Assembly (NCBI RefSeq): GCF_023734135.1
Contig: NZ_AP025730.1
Coordinates: 372,001-436,000 of the forward strand
DNA length: 64,000 nt
Direction: 5' to 3'
DNA from: Sphaerotilus microaerophilus
Lineage (GTDB): Bacteria; Pseudomonadota; Gammaproteobacteria; Burkholderiales; Burkholderiaceae_C
Positions 8,055 through 14,808 of the stretch are shown piece after piece; position 1 is the first letter of the stretch; every line of letters begins with the position of its first letter. Both the position numbers and the translations under genes were made by a program. The notes below the pieces were generated by a model. The model saw only the letters and a list, made by a program, of their open reading frames with translations. It was not told the origin of the DNA and searched no databases.

Positions 8055-9037
8055 ATGCCCGCCATGCCAGAGCGCATCCGCAGCGCCGCCCTGCGCAGCC
8101 AGCAGGAGCTGGCCGACGAGACCACGCCGCTGATCCGCGAGGCCTGGTACGTCGCGGCCCTGGCCGACGAGGTGGGCCGCCAGCCGCTGGCGCGCCGGCT
8201 GCTGGACGTGCCGGTGATGCTCTACCGCAAGCTCGACGGCACGCCGGTGGCGCTGGAGGACCGCTGCGCGCACCGCTCCTTTCCGCTCTCGCGCAGCGCG
8301 CTGGACGGCGACACGGTGGTCTGCGGCTACCACGGTGCCCGCTATGACTGCGAGGGCCGCTGCGTGCAGGTGCCTTCGCAGGCTCAGATTCCACCCGGTG
8401 CGCTGGTGCGCCACTTCCCGCTGCACGAGTCCGGCCGCCTGATCTGGATCTGGATGGGCGACCCGGCCCGGGCCGACCTGGCACTGCTGCCCGAGCAGCC
8501 CTGGATGACCGATGCGGCCTGGGTGTCCTCCACCGAGCGCATGCACCTGCGGGCCAGCCACGTGCGCCTGCACGAGAACCTGCTGGACCTGACGCACCTG
8601 AGCTTCCTGCACGCGCGCAGCTTCGGCACGCCCGACTACGCCACCGCGCCCTTCGAGACGGTGCTGGACGAGGCCGCCGGGCGCTTCACCCTGCTGCGCC
8701 GGGTGGTGCCGACCCGGCTGCCGCCGCTGTGGGCGGTGCCCACCGGGCTGGAGGGGGTGGACGCGGCGCGCATCGCCGAATCGACCTTCCACAGCCCGGC
8801 GCTGCACGTGGTGGCGGTGCGCTTCCACGCCTGCGACCGGCCCGAGGCCGAGCAGCCGCTGCGCGCCATCCGCACCGCGCACATCGTGACGCCGGAGACG
8901 GCCACGCGCACGCACTACTTCATCCAGCACGCGCGCAACTTTGCGCTCGATGACGAGGGCGTCACCGCCTTCATGCACCGAAACCTGCTGGCGGCCTTCC
9001 AGGAGACGTGGACGGCCTGGAGGCGATCGAGGAGCGG
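8055..9037 (+). pseudogene. Rieske oxygenase (VanA/phthalate-dioxygenase type), 5' part of a disrupted gene
   Basis: The frame encodes a VanA-like terminal oxygenase. A Rieske motif C-x-H ... C-x2-H reads CAHRSF and CGYHGARYDCEG (about residues 74-96). The non-haem iron site follows as ENLLDLTHLSFLH near residue 180. The frame is intact to AAFQE (9003-9005), where one base appears lost: the adjacent frame continues with DVDGLEAIEERL, normal for the family. The family then needs about 35-40 more residues, and these appear at 13626-13724, beyond the inserted island. So the gene is broken twice, by a 1-base shift and by the island. The start at 8055 (MPAMPERI) fits the family N-terminus. Native substrates are aromatic methoxy or carboxylate compounds; which one cannot be told. 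Confidence 0.82.
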
Positions 9038-9205
9038 CTGGGCGGCTATCAAGTCTGCACTCCCGGCCTGGGCAAGCTTGCGAGGTCCGCAGCCATCTAC
9101 AAGGCAGAGCGCTTTAGCGACCACGCGCCACTGACCATCGACTACGAGTTCAGCCTTCCTGTCGCTCAACCTGTTGGGCCGCGCCGCGCACAGCGCGCGC
9201 CCTAA
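9035..9205 (+). pseudogene. 3' fragment of an exonuclease III (xth) gene
   Basis: Right after the Rieske fragment, in its shifted frame, the sequence reads YQVCTPGL, then AAIYKAERFSDHAPLTIDY and a stop at 9203-9205. SDHAPLTIDY with the preceding segment is the C-terminal end of exonuclease III / AP endonuclease, containing the catalytic Asp-His (SDHAP). Nothing of the rest of that enzyme is nearby, so this is a scrap carried in with the island or left by recombination. The joint to the Rieske sequence is somewhere around 9035-9044. The following roughly 200 bases to the methyltransferase start hold no recognisable gene. Confidence 0.65.
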
Positions 9206-9407
9206 GCCGGCGCAGCCGTACTCTCTGGCTCTGGCGCGCGTGAACAAGCTGCCGAAGGAAGCGTGCCGCTTGCTGATGTCGCGTACTCACGCCGAGGACG
9301 CCAAGGCTCAGTTGGTGGTGCGGAGCCACCCTGGGAAGGCCGGGGGCTCGAACCGTCGCTGTAGAGCGTAGAATTGACACATCGTGCGATGCTACTGAAA
9401 GTGTTCA

Positions 9408-11372
9408 ATGTCTCTTGCCATCGGCCCTGATGTCGCTCAGCTGGATCTCTCGCTTGGCTCTGCCAGTGGCATGAACCAGAACCTTCCTGAGATCTTTAAG
9501 CGCATTTACTATCACCTGTACAGCAACAGCAAGGCAAGCCGCGCCGAGGCCATCATTGAGGACCTCTCGCTCCTACTGCTAGCTAAGCTCTCTGCTGACC
9601 AGCGGGGCCAACGGGCTGTAATCGAGAACTTCGTTGCTGGCCGTGGCGATGCAAACTCAGTCTTGCTCCCACTCCTTACTTCAGCTTTCCCTAAGTTGCT
9701 TGGTACTGGGCAGCGGTTCTCATTGGACGATGCGTCGCTTCGTCGGTCCCTCGGCGAAATGGCCGACCTTGACCTCTCTAGGGCGCCGGCGCATCTCATC
9801 GGTGAGGCCTTTCAGGCACTCATTGGTCCTCGCTTAAGGGGAGAGAAGGGGCAATTTTTCACCCCGAAGTCACTCGTACAAGCGATGGTCCATATTTTGG
9901 ACCCCAAGCCAAGTGAGCGTGTTCTTGACCCATGCGTAGGAACAGGCGGATTCCTTGCGGAGACCTTCCTATATCAGGCGAAGACGTACGGAGGCGCATC
10001 TGCTACCGGGGGCCTGTTTGGCGTTGACAAGGATTCCGGCCTCGCCCGTCTTTCTGGGGCATTGCTCACCGTATTGGCAGGCCAACGAGCTGAGATCCAC
10101 AACTTCAACTCCCTAGACTTTGAGGATTGGAAGGCCAATATTGGTTCGAGCCCTTCCGGCTTGTTCGACGTAGTGCTGACCAATCCGCCATTTGGTGCCA
10201 AGATTGGCATCAAGGAGCCGGGCCTATTGACCAACTACGACTTCGGGCACATCTGGAGTCAATCCAAAACAAGCGGTTGGGTTACGACGGGCGCTTTGTG
10301 CGCAAGTGAGGATCCCCAAGTGCTCTTCCTGGAGTTCTGTGTTCGCGTTCTCCGGCCTGGCGGCAGGATGGGAATAGTGCTCCCAGAGGGCATGTTCGGC
10401 AATAAACAAACTGGCTATGTGTGGACTTGGTTGCGCCAGCACGGCACAGTTGAGGCGCTGCTCGATTGCCCACGCACCGCATTCCAGCCAGGGACAGACA
10501 CAAAAACCAATGTTCTCTTCTTTAAGAAGGCTGAGTCGGAGCGCGAGCCTACTAACCTAAAAACTAAGGTGGCGGTCGCCATCAACTGCGGCCATGATCG
10601 ACGTGGCAGGTCAGTTAAGGCCACCGGTGAGGCTCACGCCGACGACTTTCCTGAGATCGCCGCAGAGTACGCCGTCGCCAACTCGGACCGATGGCGCAGT
10701 GTCGATCTAGAGGATTCCGAGTACGTAGTCCCTCGATACCACTACTACAAGAGTGAGAAGAGTGTTTCGGAGGATTGGCTAGGCAAGCAAACTAATCTTG
10801 TCAGCTTGGGTGAGCTCGTCAAGAAGGGATTGATTTCAGTCAGGAAAGGTCATGAAGTCGGATCGGATGCATACGGGACAGGTGAGATCCCCTTTATTCG
10901 CACCTCCGACATTTCTAACTTCGAGGTCTCGGCGGATCCGACAAAGTCTGTAAGTGAGCAGGTCTACGAGCAGTATGCAGCTGCTCAAAATCTGCAAGCG
11001 GGTGATATCTTGATGGTTGTCGACGGGCGGTACCGTATCGGCACTACTGCAATCCTCGATGAACACTCCGCACTTTGCATTGCCCAAAGCCACCTGAGAA
11101 TCATCAGCGTCCTCGATAAGTCGAAGCTCGACCCGTATGCATTGCTGTATGCGCTCAATCTGCCTTCGGTGAAGCTGCGGCTGCGGGGCCTAGTATTTAT
11201 TCAATCTACTCTCGGGACTCTCGGTAGTCGACTTATGGAGCTAAGAATCCCGCTACTCGTAGGCGAAGGCCCTTGGAGCGAGCGGATCTTTCAGTTTAGA
11301 GCCACACTTCAAGGCCGGTCCAAGTTGCTTGCTGAAATGAAGCGCATGGCTGGCCCAGAAGTTGAACTTTAA
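9408..11372 (+). CDS. N6-adenine DNA methyltransferase with C-terminal specificity-like domain
   Basis: The 654-residue protein has an HsdM-like helical N-domain and a gamma-type methyltransferase core: GQFFTPKSLVQAM, the SAM motif DPCVGTGGFL near residue 170 and the catalytic motif NPPF near residue 260. From about residue 460 to the end it resembles a type I S-subunit/target-recognition half (LVSLGELVKKGLISVRKG, then IPFIRTSDISN). Such M-S fusions serve as the methylase of type II systems. GC content is visibly lower than in neighbouring genes and codons such as CTA, AGT and ACA are frequent, signs of transfer. Its last 4 bases overlap tail-to-tail with the endonuclease gene on the other strand. 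It is intact, so the genome is probably still methylated. Confidence 0.9.
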   Translation: MSLAIGPDVAQLDLSLGSASGMNQNLPEIFKRIYYHLYSNSKASRAEAIIEDLSLLLLAKLSADQRGQRAVIENFVAGRGDANSVLLPLLTSAFPKLLGTGQRFSLDDASLRRSLGEMADLDLSRAPAHLIGEAFQALIGPRLRGEKGQFFTPKSLVQAMVHILDPKPSERVLDPCVGTGGFLAETFLYQAKTYGGASATGGLFGVDKDSGLARLSGALLTVLAGQRAEIHNFNSLDFEDWKANIGSSPSGLFDVVLTNPPFGAKIGIKEPGLLTNYDFGHIWSQSKTSGWVTTGALCASEDPQVLFLEFCVRVLRPGGRMGIVLPEGMFGNKQTGYVWTWLRQHGTVEALLDCPRTAFQPGTDTKTNVLFFKKAESEREPTNLKTKVAVAINCGHDRRGRSVKATGEAHADDFPEIAAEYAVANSDRWRSVDLEDSEYVVPRYHYYKSEKSVSEDWLGKQTNLVSLGELVKKGLISVRKGHEVGSDAYGTGEIPFIRTSDISNFEVSADPTKSVSEQVYEQYAAAQNLQAGDILMVVDGRYRIGTTAILDEHSALCIAQSHLRIISVLDKSKLDPYALLYALNLPSVKLRLRGLVFIQSTLGTLGSRLMELRIPLLVGEGPWSERIFQFRATLQGRSKLLAEMKRMAGPEVEL

Positions 11373-11641
11373 CCCCCGCTCAGCCTCCGACGCTCCAGGA
11401 TTCCGGCGATCCACTCGTAGAATTCCGGGAGCGTCTTATCGCCTTGCGCAATGTTGCAGTCGCGATGAGCGAAACCAACGTTGCCCGGCGTGTGAAGTCG
11501 AGGCTGCGCGTGAGCCGTCTCGATTTCCGCCCTGCCGCGTCGAGCTTCGCTAAAGTCGTCAAAATCAAGTGGACTCTTGCAGATGAGGCATGAGGTGGTT
11601 CCAGACCTGATCGGACCGAATAGCGCCTCAAGGTACTGATG
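11369..11641 (-). pseudogene. HNH restriction endonuclease, 3' part, cut off by the insertion sequence
   Basis: Reading the minus strand from the insertion junction gives HQYLEALFGPIRSGTTSCLIC, then the HNH region: a C-x2-C pair (CLIC), AEIETAHAQPRLHTPGNVGF, AHRDCNIAQGDKTLPEFYEW, and a stop at 11369-11371. The paired cysteines, ETAHA and HRDCN histidines match an HNH (beta-beta-alpha metal) nuclease. It has no start of its own. The 5' part is at 12800-13224. Confidence 0.8.
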
Positions 11642-12799
11642 TAGGACTTACGCAAACGTTTAAATCAAACTAGATTATTTAATATATCGGCGCCGATTTC
11701 GTGGTATTTGTGATAATATATTCACCATGAAACCCACGAGCCGAGACTACTGCCAATTTCTGATATCCACACAAATCAACTACACGCAGACCTATTTTGC
11801 GGATCACCATCAGAGGTTTTCTCATGACGCCATAAATCGCTACTTGCAGGCTGCCAATATCAGCCCGGCCGATGTCTGGAATCTGGCCCGACGAAACATC
11901 GAATTTGACGACGATGCCTGCCTGGTTTTCGATGACAGCGTTCTGGACAAGAACCACTCGCACAAAATCGAGCTGGTGCGCAAACAGTACAGCGGCAACG
12001 CCCACGGCCTGATCAAGGGCATTGGGGTGGTCAACTGCCTGTACGTGAACATCAAGACCGGCCACTACTGGATCATCGACTGGCGCATCTATGCGCCTGA
12101 CGAAGACGGCAAGTCCAAGCTGGATCATGTCCAGGAGATGTTCGACAATGCCATGGCGCACAAGAAGCTGCCCTTTCGCACCGTGCTGATGGACTCCTGG
12201 TACGCCACCATGGATCTGATGAAGCACATCCACCGGGCGGGCAAGCACTTCTACTGCCCGCTCAAGAGCAATCGCAAGGTTGACGACAGCCAAGGCCAGC
12301 AGCCCTACAAGGCGGTCAGTACGCTGCAGTGGAGTGCCCAAGAACATGTGCATGGCAAACACGTCAAACTGTTCAAGTTTCCCAGTGACATCAAGCTGAA
12401 ACTGTTCCGGGTTGTGGTTGATACCAATCGCACGGACTGGGTTGTGACAAACGACCTATCTCAAGATTCGACGGACGATACGCATGAGATGTGTGCCGTG
12501 CGCTGGAAGATTGAGCAGTACCACAGGGAGATCAAGCAGGTTCTTGGCATCGAAAAATGTCAGTGCAGAATGGCCCGGTCACAGAAGAATCACATCGCCT
12601 GCGCGATATTGGCCTGGGTCCACCTCTGCGAGACGGCCAAAGCGCTGAAGACAAACATCTACAGCCTGAAGAAGGGAATCCTCTCGGAATTCCTCAAGAA
12701 GGAACTTCGGTCACCAACCATTCGCATGGCACCCATCTGACATATTGAGTCGAAATGGCGAATCATTGCGCTAGCTGAAGTGACCCTGCGTAAGTCCTA
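11642..12799 (+). mobile_element. Insertion sequence, 1158 bp, with 13-bp terminal repeats and TGATG target duplication
   Basis: The element begins TAGGACTTACGCA (11642-11654) and ends with the exact reverse complement TGCGTAAGTCCTA (12787-12799). It is flanked by direct repeats TGATG at 11637-11641 and 12800-12804. It holds a single transposase gene. The perfect ends and intact target duplication suggest a recent, undecayed insertion. The family is probably IS701-like or a related IS4-supergroup lineage, judged from the transposase only. Confidence 0.93.
11727..12740 (+). CDS. DDE transposase of the insertion sequence (IS701/IS4-supergroup type)
   Basis: The 337-residue transposase has the expected catalytic triad: Asp in VFDDSVLDKNHSHK near residue 69, Asp in VLMDSWYA near residue 157, and Glu in the Y-x2-R-E-x-K-like segment EQYHREIKQVLGIEK. 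The frame is open from end to end, so it may be active. It reads on the plus strand, opposite to the endonuclease it interrupts. GC content is moderate and unlike the surrounding chromosome. The exact IS family needs a database comparison. Confidence 0.9.
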   Translation: MKPTSRDYCQFLISTQINYTQTYFADHHQRFSHDAINRYLQAANISPADVWNLARRNIEFDDDACLVFDDSVLDKNHSHKIELVRKQYSGNAHGLIKGIGVVNCLYVNIKTGHYWIIDWRIYAPDEDGKSKLDHVQEMFDNAMAHKKLPFRTVLMDSWYATMDLMKHIHRAGKHFYCPLKSNRKVDDSQGQQPYKAVSTLQWSAQEHVHGKHVKLFKFPSDIKLKLFRVVVDTNRTDWVVTNDLSQDSTDDTHEMCAVRWKIEQYHREIKQVLGIEKCQCRMARSQKNHIACAILAWVHLCETAKALKTNIYSLKKGILSEFLKKELRSPTIRMAPI

Positions 12800-13224
12800 T
12801 GATGTGTATACGCATCAGGTTCAGGAGCGTTCGTCATACCGTAGACCAAGTACGTCAAATACTTGGCACTGGCCATGCAGTCATCGTAGCTAGCCGCCTT
12901 TTCTCGAAGCTTTGCCACGATGCCGGGCTTCAGTTTCGACATATCAATGCCGAGCGAGAGTAGCTCCGCATCGGTCAGCATCATCACCCACCGAGAGATC
13001 CGGTTTGGTCCAGCATCATCGCTCTTCCATGCCGCACCAGTTGTTTTGGTGGCGTCCCGGACTACCTTATTCTTTACCTTGGGGGCGACGCCGGCCAAGT
13101 GGTCTAAGTATGGGTACTCTTGACATTTTCCAGGATGGCCGGCATGAAGTTGACAGCGATGGAGATCCTCGGGGTCATACTTCGCGTTGGCTCGTGTTGG
13201 GATCGTCTTTCCGCAAAGAATCAT
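12800..13224 (-). pseudogene. HNH restriction endonuclease, 5' part, interrupted by the insertion sequence
   Basis: The frame starts MILCGKTIPTRANAKYDPED at 13224 and runs to PEPDAYTH at the insertion junction. A CQLHAGHPGKC segment near residue 25 may be a small zinc-binding motif. It then reads a few foreign codons inside the element. Joining 12800-13224 to 11369-11636, which keeps one copy of the TGATG duplication, gives 693 bases (231 codons) in one frame, ending in the HNH domain. The gene starts inside the controller gene (50-base overlap), the usual C-R operon layout. Function as the restriction partner of the methyltransferase is inferred from position. Confidence 0.78.
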
Positions 13225-13474
13225 CAGATCGCACTCCCTTTTGGTTGAGGAAAAGATCGGTCGTGCGAAAAATTGCCTCCGGTGAAACGCACAAGGCGTC
13301 GCAAATCGCGAAGATATTGAGCAGCCCCAGGTTTCTTTCCCCCCGCTCAATGCTGCCGACATAAGTTCGATGCAAACCGCAGAGCTCCGCCAAAGCCTCT
13401 TGTGAGAGGCTCGATGCTTGTCGGTGGTACTTCAGCGCTTGGCCGAATGCTCGCAATACGTCGGGTTCAGGCAA
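13175..13474 (-). CDS. Controller (C) protein of the restriction-modification system, XRE family
   Basis: The 99-residue protein is mostly one helix-turn-helix of the XRE/C-protein type: FGQALKYHRQASSLSQEALAELCGLHRTYVGSIERGERNL. C proteins delay endonuclease expression after the system enters a new host. The start is TTG at 13472-13474, chosen because GGAGG lies 8 bases upstream and no ATG fits. It overlaps the start of the endonuclease gene by 50 bases, so both are probably made from one message. The roughly 30 residues after the domain are not needed in typical C proteins. Confidence 0.8.
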   Translation of the reverse strand: MPEPDVLRAFGQALKYHRQASSLSQEALAELCGLHRTYVGSIERGERNLGLLNIFAICDALCVSPEAIFRTTDLFLNQKGVRSDDSLRKDDPNTSQREV

Positions 13475-13508
13475 TTTTCCGCCTCCGTACGTATCGTCGC
13501 AATATGAT

Positions 13509-13534
13509 GACTTTGCGTCGACAGACTATGAGTA
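13509..13534. promoter_or_regulatory. Candidate C-boxes upstream of the controller gene
   Basis: GACTTTGCGTC (13509-13519) and GACTATGAGTA (13524-13534) each approximate the GACT-N3-AGTC form of controller-protein boxes. They lie 35-60 bases upstream of the controller start with centres 15 bases apart. Both are imperfect, so the call is tentative. Confidence 0.35.
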
Positions 13535-13625
13535 GCATGCTGCGTCAGCCAACTCGTCAGATTGAGCCCCCCAGCGTCGGTCGGTCAAGGGTCGAAGTTT
13601 GTCGGTTTTTTGAACAAGTGACTAT

Positions 13626-13724
13626 CCCGCGCGCCAGCCCGAGATCTCGTTCCACGCCGACCGTGCCTCGCTGGCGATGCGGCGCTGGCTGCTGAGCCGC
13701 GCCCGGGCGGAGGCGGCTGGCTAA
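13626..13724 (+). pseudogene. 3' remnant of the disrupted Rieske oxygenase gene
   Basis: The frame reads PEISFHADRASLAMRRWLL and ends SRARAEAAG before a TAA at 13722-13724. A short ISFHADRAS-AMRR ending is what the VanA/phthalate-type oxygenases carry at their C-terminus, and the high GC matches the Rieske 5' part rather than the island. The few codons just upstream do not resemble the family, so the island boundary is about 13625-13637. Together with the 8055-9037 part it accounts for nearly the whole enzyme. Confidence 0.65.
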
Positions 13725-13758
13725 GGCTGCCGATCTACGCGACCGGTCCCGCTTCGCG

Positions 13759-14568
13759 TCAGCAGACCAGCCGCGCCAGCGCCAGCCGGTTGTTGACGCC
13801 CAGCTTGGCGTAGGCGCGCTTGCGCAGCGTCACCACGGTGGAGGGCGCCACGCCCAGGTCGGCGCCGATGCCGTCGGCCGTCAGGCCCACGGCGATGCGG
13901 GCGCAGACCTGGCGCTCGCGCAGGCTCAGGCGCGGCGCGCGCTCGGCCAGCGCCTGTTCGGCCAGGGCCACGCGGGCGGGTGTGCCCACCTGCTGGGCCG
14001 CCGCGCCCAGTGCATTGCGGTGCACGCTGCGCACCAGCGGGGCCACGTCCAGCACGCGGTCGAGTTCCTCGCGGCCGTAGCCGCCGGAGGCGCTGCTGCG
14101 GTAGAGGTTGATCGCGAACGCGGTGCGCGGGGCGGGCGCGTACAGCAGCGTCAGGCGGTCGCAGAGCTGGGCGCGCTCGTAGATGGCCTCGCGCCAGGCG
14201 GGGTGGGGCACGTCGTGGATGCCCTGGCGCAGCGCGATCAGCGGGGCGTCCGGGCGGGCCTCGCTGCGCAGCCTGCCGGCCAGCGGCGTCATCGCGTCCA
14301 GGCCGTAGAAGTGGCGGCGGTACAGGGCAAAGCAGTCCACCGTGACGTGGGCCGACTCAGGGGTGCGCGAGAGGCTGTCGACCAGGGTCGGGGCACCGTC
14401 GTCGTACTGCATCAGCGAGAGGAAGTCCGCCCCCGCAGTGCGCTGCAGCACGGCGAGCAGCGCCAGCGCCGGGGCGGCCGGCCGGGCGGCGTCGAGCAGG
14501 GCGGCCACGGTGTCGAGATCGAGCTGCCGGCTCGGCGCCGGGTGGGTCAGGGTCCAGGACTGCAGCAT
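13759..14568 (-). CDS. LuxR-family transcriptional regulator
   Basis: The 269-residue protein has a C-terminal LuxR/FixJ-type helix-turn-helix (LSLRERQVCARIAVGLTADGIGADLGVAPSTVVTLRKRAYAKLGV, residues about 205-255) and an N-terminal alpha/beta sensor-like domain of unknown ligand. It lacks a receiver domain. The start MLQSWTLTHP (14568) was preferred over one 24 codons upstream because the upstream part is low-complexity Pro/Ala/Arg. It is divergent from the acyl-CoA synthetase/GNAT gene and may control it. It sits directly beyond the disrupted Rieske remnant, so it might instead have served that locus. Confidence 0.82.
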   Translation of the reverse strand: MLQSWTLTHPAPSRQLDLDTVAALLDAARPAAPALALLAVLQRTAGADFLSLMQYDDGAPTLVDSLSRTPESAHVTVDCFALYRRHFYGLDAMTPLAGRLRSEARPDAPLIALRQGIHDVPHPAWREAIYERAQLCDRLTLLYAPAPRTAFAINLYRSSASGGYGREELDRVLDVAPLVRSVHRNALGAAAQQVGTPARVALAEQALAERAPRLSLRERQVCARIAVGLTADGIGADLGVAPSTVVTLRKRAYAKLGVNNRLALARLVC

Positions 14569-14808
14569 CGTCGTTGTCTCGGGCGGGCGCCTGGCGGGTG
14601 GCTGGGCGGCTCCGGGCCATTCTGGCGCGTGGCCGGCCACGGCGACATCCCGGATTGCGAGCAGTACCCGCTGGCCACGGCCACCCCCCGACAGCGTGGG
14701 GATGTCGCACGTCAGGCTTGAGCAAGCTCAAGAGGATCAAGGGTTTCCCCGGGGCGGAGGGGGGTCTGCCGTATGCTCCGCCGGTTGCGTTTTTACGTTC
14801 GGCCAGCC

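Noticed and set aside
9206..9407. Short frames between the ExoIII scrap and the methyltransferase gene, and a TTGACA at 9374-9379
   Set aside because: No protein similarity, and no -10 box at proper spacing after TTGACA.
11380..11655. 91-codon minus-strand frame reading MRKSYISTLRRYSV at the insertion-sequence edge
   Set aside because: Its frame conflicts with the HNH frame and it starts inside the insertion sequence. The neighbouring frame gives recognisable HNH motifs.
12763..12799. Continuation of the endonuclease frame into the insertion sequence (ending RTYAGSLQLAQ)
   Set aside because: These codons belong to the right end of the element and are a by-product of insertion.
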